DNA of 7,263 bases. Origin: Prevotellaceae bacterium (lineage in GTDB: Bacteria > Bacteroidota > Bacteroidia > Bacteroidales > UBA932). Every line of letters begins with the position of its first letter. Position 1 is the first letter of the stretch. The position numbers and the translations under genes are program-made. The stretch spans positions 1 through 7,263 of the forward strand of contig JAIRLC010000112.1 of the NCBI GenBank assembly GCA_031259645.1. The letters are read 5' to 3'. The notes below the pieces were generated by a model, which made no database searches, had not been told where the DNA came from, and saw only the letters and a list, made by a program, of their open reading frames with translations. Shown piece after piece: positions 1 through 3,632 of this stretch.

Positions 1-13
1 CGGAAACGGACTG

Positions 14-44
14 CAAAAATAGTGTTTTTTTATGAATTTGCAAA
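14..44 (-). promoter_or_regulatory. Leftward Bacteroidetes-type promoter
   Basis: Read on the minus strand, TTTG (44-41) is followed after 19 bases by TATTTTTG (21-14), which fits the Bacteroidetes sigma-ABfr consensus TTTG-N19-TAnnTTTG exactly. Transcription would start near position 9 and run out of the left edge, so the gene it serves is not visible. It is divergent from the rightward promoter at 81-111. The region is AT-rich, so a chance match is possible, but both boxes and the spacing agree. Confidence 0.5.
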
Positions 45-80
45 AAAATATAAAGCATAACACATTTTAACAATCATATG

Positions 81-111
81 TTTGGATATTTAAAAAATGT
101 ATTTATATTTG
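81..111 (+). promoter_or_regulatory. Rightward promoter of the rod-like RNA
   Basis: TTTG at 81-84 and TATATTTG at 104-111 are separated by 19 bases, a perfect match to the Bacteroidetes vegetative promoter. The expected start is around 116. No open reading frame follows closely; the next element is the long foldback beginning at 148, so this promoter most simply drives a non-coding RNA. A poorer -7-like box, GTTCTTTG at 128-135, could start the RNA nearer to the stem (about 140). Confidence 0.65.
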
Positions 112-115
112 CAGC

Positions 116-320
116 GTAAAGTTTTATGTTCTTTGCATAAGTATAAATGGCGTTAGCTTTAAGCACTCTTTCAGAAAATCTGCAAAACAAAATAAATAAA
201 AATAGAGGCTTTGGTTAGCGCCCGTGTTCAAACGGCACGGGCCTAATCTATCTATTTTTATAGGTTGCAGAACCTTTCTGAAGGATATTTTAGGTTCGTG
301 CTTTTTTTATTTAACGCCAA
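116..320 (+). ncRNA. Rod-shaped small RNA, 6S-like candidate
   Basis: The segment folds on itself along almost its whole length. Visible helices, from the base inward: 148-155 with 312-319; 161-166 with 298-303; 168-177 with 275-284 (one G-T pair); 179-185 with 265-271; 196-206 with 251-261; and an apical stem 215-226 with 236-246 (one bulged C) closed by a 9-base loop at 227-235. Between these lie internal loops, the largest at 186-195/262-264 and 207-214/247-250. A single long hairpin interrupted by bubbles, about 170-200 nt, is the architecture of 6S RNA, which mimics an open promoter and binds RNA polymerase; flavobacterial and Bacteroidales versions differ strongly in sequence. There is no good reading frame. 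A strong promoter lies just upstream. The 5' end is uncertain (116 or about 140). The 6S identity is inference from shape; a Bacteroidales-specific RNA of other function is the main alternative. Confidence 0.6.
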
Positions 321-321
321 T

Positions 322-360
322 AAAAACAAATGAAAGTTATTAGACGGTATTTGTATTTTT
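322..360 (+). terminator. Weak AT-rich terminator-like hairpin
   Basis: ACAAAT (326-331) pairs with ATTTGT (349-354), extended past one mismatch by A-T pairs, and is followed by a short T-run (356-360). It is the only hairpin-plus-T structure behind the rod-like RNA. The stem is almost all A-T and the loop is 17 bases, so it would be a poor terminator; the call is tentative. Confidence 0.25.
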
Positions 361-392
361 CTTAATTACTTAATCTCCTAATCACTTAATCA
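361..392 (+). repeat. Octamer tandem array, consensus CTTAATCA
   Basis: Four consecutive 8-base units begin at 361, 369, 377 and 385, each within one or two changes of CTTAATCA. This is the first of several short degenerate arrays in the non-coding stretch between the rod-like RNA and the FISUMP gene. No coding frame uses it. Confidence 0.6.
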
Positions 393-411
393 TTGTTAGT
401 GTGCATTTCAA

Positions 412-419
412 TATATTTG
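412..419 (+). promoter_or_regulatory. Possible -7 box (TATATTTG)
   Basis: TATATTTG at 412-419 fits TAnnTTTG. The upstream partner is poor: ATTG at 392-395 at a spacing of 16. If used, transcription would start near 424 and give a leader of about 275 bases ahead of the FISUMP start codon at 702, including the terminator-like structure at 592-674. Confidence 0.3.
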
Positions 420-447
420 CGATATAAGATATTATTGTATATATGAA

Positions 448-590
448 ATTAGTGATTAGTGAAAACAGACAATAGAACATAGACTTATAGACGATAGACA
501 AGATTAATGTGACTAATTTTTTAATGTGCCAATGTGATTAATTATAAATGTAATTTAAATTGTTCATTATTAACTGTTAATTGTTCATTG
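448..590 (+). repeat. Mosaic of degenerate heptamer arrays
   Basis: Several different 7-base-period arrays follow one another: ATTAGTG twice (448-461); an AGACAAT-like array of about five units starting at 467, 474, 481, 489 and 496 (one unit is 8 bases long); AATGTG at 506, 523 and 531; and a TTGTTCA/TTGTTAA-like array with units at 560, 567, 574, 581 and 588. The stretch is very AT-rich and has no plausible gene. Each array has its own consensus but nearly the same period. A further heptamer array of the same style lies inside the next coding region at 725-766. Confidence 0.5.
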
Positions 591-591
591 T

Positions 592-674
592 AAAAGGGTC
601 GTTGGTTGATTAGTTCTTCTTTCTTCTTCTATACACAAAACGTTGTGTAGTGCGGTATGCAACGGCCCTTTTTT
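592..674 (+). terminator. Long-range stem with U-run; terminator or attenuator
   Basis: Bases 592-604 pair with 660-672 over 13 base pairs (one G-T pair; four A-T pairs at the base), and the 3' arm runs straight into six T residues (669-674). The 55-base loop contains a pyrimidine-rich tract (615-631) and a nested perfect 7-bp hairpin, TACACAA/TTGTGTA at 632-638/643-649. This has the form of an intrinsic terminator placed 28 bases before the start codon at 702. It could end transcripts from upstream or act as an attenuator for the FISUMP gene. It also argues against an upstream start codon at 657, which would sit inside the stem region. Confidence 0.45.
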
Positions 675-701
675 AATTTGTTAATTCTTAATTTAAAAAA
701 T

Positions 702-2111
702 ATGAAGACTAAATTTTTTAGAAACAACTGTCAACGGTCAACGAGAAATGACCAACGGCAAACGGTTTTATCGCCCGAAAGGCATTTATCAGGCCGCACA
801 GCGGCTTTATCGCGCGTAGCGCATTTATCCTGCCTGCTGCTACTGCTTACTGCCACTTTCTGCGCTGGGGCACAGAACGGCGTTACCGTGACAAACCTTA
901 TGGTGGATGCCGGGACGGTAACATTCAACGTGAGTTGGAATAATGACATGCCGGAAAACTTCTTGTGGAGCGACACGGTGTGGGTGTTTGTGGATTATAA
1001 TGATGCAGGGACGATGAAACGTTTGCCGTTGTTGCCGGGCGCTACATTGATCGCTACTTCAGCGCCGGACGTGGGAAAAGTGATTGAGGAAAACGACAAA
1101 GGCGTGTGGGTAGTTGGCAATGCACGTAGTGCAGGAAGTTTCAGTGCTACGATTCAACTGTTTACTACCACTGCTGCTGCCGACTTTTCCGGTGCATGCG
1201 CCTACGCCTCGAACTATCCGCCGGTGGGGGAATATACGGCGGCAAATAAAATTAAGTTTACCGGAACGCCGGAGTATGATATTGTGCTAAAACATAGCAA
1301 TGGTACTACAGATACCCTACAGTCCGGCAAAACATTTTTGGTACCGGCCAGTTATACGTTGCAGTCGTTTAGCTATAAAACCGGTGCGCCGGGTATAATA
1401 ATAACAAAGTGTCATGAGTTGGGCGTTACCGATATTACTTTTGCGAAATTCAATCCGTGTGCCGGAGCTCCGTACGGCAGCACCTACACATTGACCGATG
1501 ACCGGGATGATATACAATATAAGGTAATATACATGCCCGATGGACGATATTGGATGGCCCAAGATTTAAAGTTCGGGGATAGGTGTTCACAGAAAACATC
1601 AATATCAAACTCAACTAGTTTGGGTAACGTAAACTCATCCGGCACCTATTATGGGGATTGTCGAACGAATTTGGCGCAAGGGGCCGGATATTACTATAAT
1701 AGACCTGCGATAATGAATAGTCCTAACGCGCTGGATAGTGACAAAAAAGTATCTATCAATGGTATTATTAGTAATTCAGATAGGGAGGCTCTTCAAATAT
1801 GCCAAGGCATATGTCCATTGGGCTCTCATGTTCCCACCATAGATGAATGGGCAAATCTTGGGACAAAAATGACTGCCAACTCACTATGCGCTAATTTAGA
1901 CTGCTGGCGGGGGTCATCATGGTTGAACTTTATACGTCAGGGCGAAGTCAGTGGGACAACCCCCTCATATACTAGCGAGGCTAACTATTGGTCGAGCACT
2001 GCCGGACGGGTCCTAATGAATTACGCATGGATCACGACTGGTAACTATGGAGTAGCGTTTTCCTACTATGGCCTGCCCTTACGTTGTGTTGTAAACTACA
2101 TAATGGAATAA
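702..2111 (+). CDS. Secreted FISUMP-domain protein
   Basis: A 469-residue protein of unknown exact function, predicted to be exported. Residues 1-57 look like a very long signal peptide: MKTKFFR, a 30-residue basic insert, a leucine-rich core (about 44-50) and an Ala-Gly-Ala cleavage site before Gln58. Residues 60-160 form a beta-rich module of a kind I recall from Bacteroidetes surface proteins; 185-240 is a second small module. Residues 258-465 match the FISUMP domain (TIGR02145 type), with the recognisable YMPDGRYWMAQDLKFGD, CPLGSHVPTIDEW, ANYWSST and final RCV motifs, and several cysteines that may form disulfides. I chose ATG 702 over the in-frame 657 because MKTKFFR starts like a signal peptide and 657 falls in a stem-loop. 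The signal region is built from repeats (725-766, 767-829). Base composition drops in the last third: by hand count, bases 1021-1080 are 58% GC and 1741-1800 are 28%. Surface attachment or binding roles are guesses. Confidence 0.85.
   Translation: MKTKFFRNNCQRSTRNDQRQTVLSPERHLSGRTAALSRVAHLSCLLLLLTATFCAGAQNGVTVTNLMVDAGTVTFNVSWNNDMPENFLWSDTVWVFVDYNDAGTMKRLPLLPGATLIATSAPDVGKVIEENDKGVWVVGNARSAGSFSATIQLFTTTAAADFSGACAYASNYPPVGEYTAANKIKFTGTPEYDIVLKHSNGTTDTLQSGKTFLVPASYTLQSFSYKTGAPGIIITKCHELGVTDITFAKFNPCAGAPYGSTYTLTDDRDDIQYKVIYMPDGRYWMAQDLKFGDRCSQKTSISNSTSLGNVNSSGTYYGDCRTNLAQGAGYYYNRPAIMNSPNALDSDKKVSINGIISNSDREALQICQGICPLGSHVPTIDEWANLGTKMTANSLCANLDCWRGSSWLNFIRQGEVSGTTPSYTSEANYWSSTAGRVLMNYAWITTGNYGVAFSYYGLPLRCVVNYIME
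725..766 (+). repeat. Heptamer array inside the coding start
   Basis: Six 7-base units begin at 725, 732, 739, 746, 753 and 760, with consensus near CAACGGT. They lie within the FISUMP reading frame just after its start codon and encode the basic stretch NNCQRSTRNDQRQT. Because 7 is not a multiple of 3, gain or loss of one unit would shift the reading frame. Confidence 0.6.
767..829 (+). repeat. Palindromic units separated by TTTATC
   Basis: TTTATC occurs at 767, 785, 806 and 824. Between consecutive copies lie three small palindromes: GCC/GGC (773-775/781-783), GCCGC/GCGGC (793-797/801-805) and GCGC/GCGC (812-815/819-822). Copies are spaced 18, 21 and 18 bases, all multiples of three, so the units add whole codons. 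Each encodes Leu-Ser plus four or five residues, mostly Arg, Ala and His, and together they lengthen the signal peptide n-region. The palindrome sequences differ while the TTTATC joints are constant. Confidence 0.65.
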
Positions 2112-2163
2112 AAATAAGTTTATTTTGTTTTTCAGAGAAAAAATGTAAAATTGATTAAAAATT

Positions 2164-2190
2164 CAGTATGTTCTAAAATGGAACATACTG
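2164..2190. promoter_or_regulatory. Perfect 10-bp inverted repeat, possible operator
   Basis: CAGTATGTTC (2164-2173) and GAACATACTG (2181-2190) are exact reverse complements around a 7-base spacer. The right arm ends 19 bases before the -33 box of the promoter at 2210-2241, a suitable place for a regulator of the DUF3791-DUF3990-tadA operon. No T-run follows and the stem is mostly A-T, so it is a poor intrinsic terminator for the upstream FISUMP gene, though a role in 3' end protection is possible. Confidence 0.45.
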
Positions 2191-2209
2191 CTAATGGCGA
2201 CATAATTTA

Positions 2210-2241
2210 TTTGAAAATTTTAAAATATTCATGTAAATTTG
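2210..2241 (+). promoter_or_regulatory. Promoter of the DUF3791-DUF3990-tadA operon
   Basis: TTTG (2210-2213), a 20-base spacer and TAAATTTG (2234-2241) fit the Bacteroidetes promoter consensus. A start near 2246 leaves a leader of about 26 A-rich bases before the ATG at 2272. No other such promoter was found ahead of tadA. Confidence 0.65.
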
Positions 2242-2271
2242 CGAAAAATAAAACCCTAATAAACAAAAATT

Positions 2272-2505
2272 ATGGCAACAATATTAGACAAACAAACGAG
2301 CGACCGGGTGAGTTTCATTACTTTTATTGTTCCCGAATTTGCAGCAGCATATAAAATGGGTGTTCAAAACGCCTTTTTCTATCTTAAGAAATATGGCGGT
2401 TGGGATTATCTGAACAAATGCTGGTGGGCTTTACATACCGACAGCGCCGATTATGCTGTACGCGATATTTACGAGGTTTGTCGCGAAAACGGAGGATTAC
2501 GATGA
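2272..2505 (+). CDS. DUF3791 family small protein
   Basis: A 77-residue cytoplasmic protein matching the DUF3791 family as I recall it: a short helical protein with an aromatic-rich first half (FITFIVPEFAAAYKMG), the central FxYLKKYGGWDYL segment and the typical ending LHTDSADYAVRDIYEVC. Its biochemical function is unknown. Members are commonly found next to DUF3990 genes, as here. It starts 30 bases after a good promoter with A-rich leader, and its stop overlaps the next start by ATGA (2502-2505), so the two are translationally coupled. In such a pair a small first gene is often an antitoxin or partner subunit, but nothing in this sequence proves that. Low GC content links it to the DUF3990 gene and not to tadA. 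Confidence 0.8.
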   Translation: MATILDKQTSDRVSFITFIVPEFAAAYKMGVQNAFFYLKKYGGWDYLNKCWWALHTDSADYAVRDIYEVCRENGGLR

Positions 2506-3188
2506 GGGTTTATCACGGCAGCTACACAAAAATAACGGAAATTGACTTGTCGTTATGTGAGCCGCAAAGGGATTTCGGTAAAGGTTTTTATGTTACCAAA
2601 TACCTTTCGCAAGCAGAATTCTGGGCTTTCCGAAAAGGCATTAGGGCACATTCCGATGGTGTTGTTACCGCATTTGAGTTCGACGAAAATGCTTATATCG
2701 ACAGTAAATTCAAAGTCTTATACTTTGAAACTTATAATGACGAGTGGTTTGACTTTGTGATTAAAAATCGCAAATCGAGAGAATTAACGCACGATTACGA
2801 CATTATTGAAGGTCCTGTTGCTGACGACAAAATACAACGCCGGCTACAACGATTTTTAGATGGCGAGATAACAAGGGAACAGTTTTTTAAACAATTGACA
2901 CACCCCACCCCTTCGCACCAAATCTGTTTTTGTACGTTAAGTTCGCTGCAAATGCTAAAAACGGTCGATTATGAAATTATTATCAACATTGAGGATATTG
3001 GTGAAAAAGTGGTGGAAAAGCTAATTACCGATTTTGGAAAATTGGAAAAAGAGGCTTCCGAAATTTTTTATTCTTCCGACACTTTTTCAAAACTATCTGA
3101 TTATAACACTCGATTTTTTACAAAACCTTGGCAAGAAATTTACGAGATGCTGAAAAAAGAAATCGCCTCATTTCCTCCAATCAGATGA
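2502..3188 (+). CDS. DUF3990 protein, ADP-ribosyltransferase-like
   Basis: A 228-residue protein. Residues 1-155 match DUF3990: an N-terminal VYHGS (His5), then DFGKGFYVTKYLSQAEFWA (24-42), FDFVIKNR (83-90), YDIIEGPVADDK (99-110) and HQICF (139-143). The HG and GKGFY-T motifs resemble the NAD-binding start of the ADP-ribosyltransferase fold, and I recall that DUF3990 is placed in that superfamily; a target is unknown. Residues 160-228 form a helical extension (EKVVEKLITDFGKLEKEASE, then YSSDTFSKLSD and PWQEIYEMLKKE), resembling small proteins sometimes encoded beside DUF3990 genes. The start at 2502 is chosen over 2400 because the family begins at the YHGS motif, because it overlaps the previous stop, and because GGAGG (2491-2495) stands 6 bases ahead. 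That Shine-Dalgarno site is unusual for Bacteroidetes. The stop overlaps the tadA start by ATGA. Hand count of bases 2701-2760 gives 30% GC, suggesting acquisition by transfer. Confidence 0.8.
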   Translation: MRVYHGSYTKITEIDLSLCEPQRDFGKGFYVTKYLSQAEFWAFRKGIRAHSDGVVTAFEFDENAYIDSKFKVLYFETYNDEWFDFVIKNRKSRELTHDYDIIEGPVADDKIQRRLQRFLDGEITREQFFKQLTHPTPSHQICFCTLSSLQMLKTVDYEIIINIEDIGEKVVEKLITDFGKLEKEASEIFYSSDTFSKLSDYNTRFFTKPWQEIYEMLKKEIASFPPIR

Positions 3189-3628
3189 ACGCACATACCC
3201 CCGAAGAAAAGTTTATGCGGGAAGCGCTGAAAGAAGCGCAAGTGGCCGCCCACAAAGGAGAAGTGCCGGTAGGCGCGGTGATCGTCTGTCAGGGACATAT
3301 TATTACGCGGGCGCACAATCTTACGCAACGGCTCCACGACCCCACCGCCCATGCCGAAATGCAAGTCATCACGGCAGCGACACACACGCTGGGCGGAAAG
3401 TACCTTCACGATTGCACGCTGGTGGTAACCCTTGAGCCTTGTGTGATGTGCGCCGGCGCACTATTTTGGGCGCAAATAGGAAAAATCATATACGGCGCAC
3501 CCGACCCGAAACGCGGGTTTACACTGCTTCAAAAATCGGTGCTTCACCCAAAAACCATCGTAGAGAGCGGCCTTCTGCAAGAGGAATGTGCCCAGTTGTT
3601 ATCCGATTTCTTTAAACAAAAGAGATAA
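3185..3628 (+). CDS. tadA: tRNA adenosine(34) deaminase TadA
   Basis: A 147-residue zinc-dependent deaminase that converts adenosine to inosine at the wobble position of tRNA-Arg(ACG), letting it read CGU, CGC and CGA; normally essential and cytoplasmic. The cytidine/deoxycytidylate deaminase signature is complete: HAE with zinc ligand His56 and catalytic Glu58, and PCVMC with zinc ligands Cys86 and Cys89. EVPVGAV (26-32), GGKYL and the C-terminal ECAQLLSDFFKQKR are as in other Bacteroidales TadA proteins, and the length is normal. ATG 3185 is chosen over the in-frame 3128 because it gives the usual N-terminus and overlaps the DUF3990 stop by ATGA. No Shine-Dalgarno or own promoter is visible, so translation probably depends on reading through DUF3990. 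Hand count of bases 3241-3300 gives 60% GC, far above the two genes before it. Confidence 0.95.
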   Translation: MNAHTPEEKFMREALKEAQVAAHKGEVPVGAVIVCQGHIITRAHNLTQRLHDPTAHAEMQVITAATHTLGGKYLHDCTLVVTLEPCVMCAGALFWAQIGKIIYGAPDPKRGFTLLQKSVLHPKTIVESGLLQEECAQLLSDFFKQKR

Positions 3629-3632
3629 AAAA

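Noticed and set aside
361..590. CRISPR array
   Set aside because: Units are 7-8 bases and contiguous, without spacers, and no cas genes are present.
657..701. Upstream in-frame start for the FISUMP gene (MQRPFF...)
   Set aside because: The ATG lies beside the 3' arm of the terminator-like stem, the added 15 residues do not look like a signal peptide start, and ATG 702 begins with a typical MKTKFF.
2111..2132. Intrinsic terminator after the FISUMP gene
   Set aside because: AAAATA/TATTTT with a T-run follows the stop codon, but the stem is six A-T pairs only and overlaps the stop; too weak to annotate.
2151..2354. 67-codon open frame across the operon promoter
   Set aside because: It runs through the palindrome and promoter and overlaps the DUF3791 start in another frame; the peptide has no family features.
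2400..2501. Extended N-terminus of the DUF3990 gene
   Set aside because: The extra 34 residues are read out of frame from the DUF3791 gene; the family begins at YHGS and a Shine-Dalgarno site precedes ATG 2502.
3128..3184. Extended N-terminus of TadA
   Set aside because: The 19 residues overlap the end of DUF3990 in another frame and are not found in TadA proteins.
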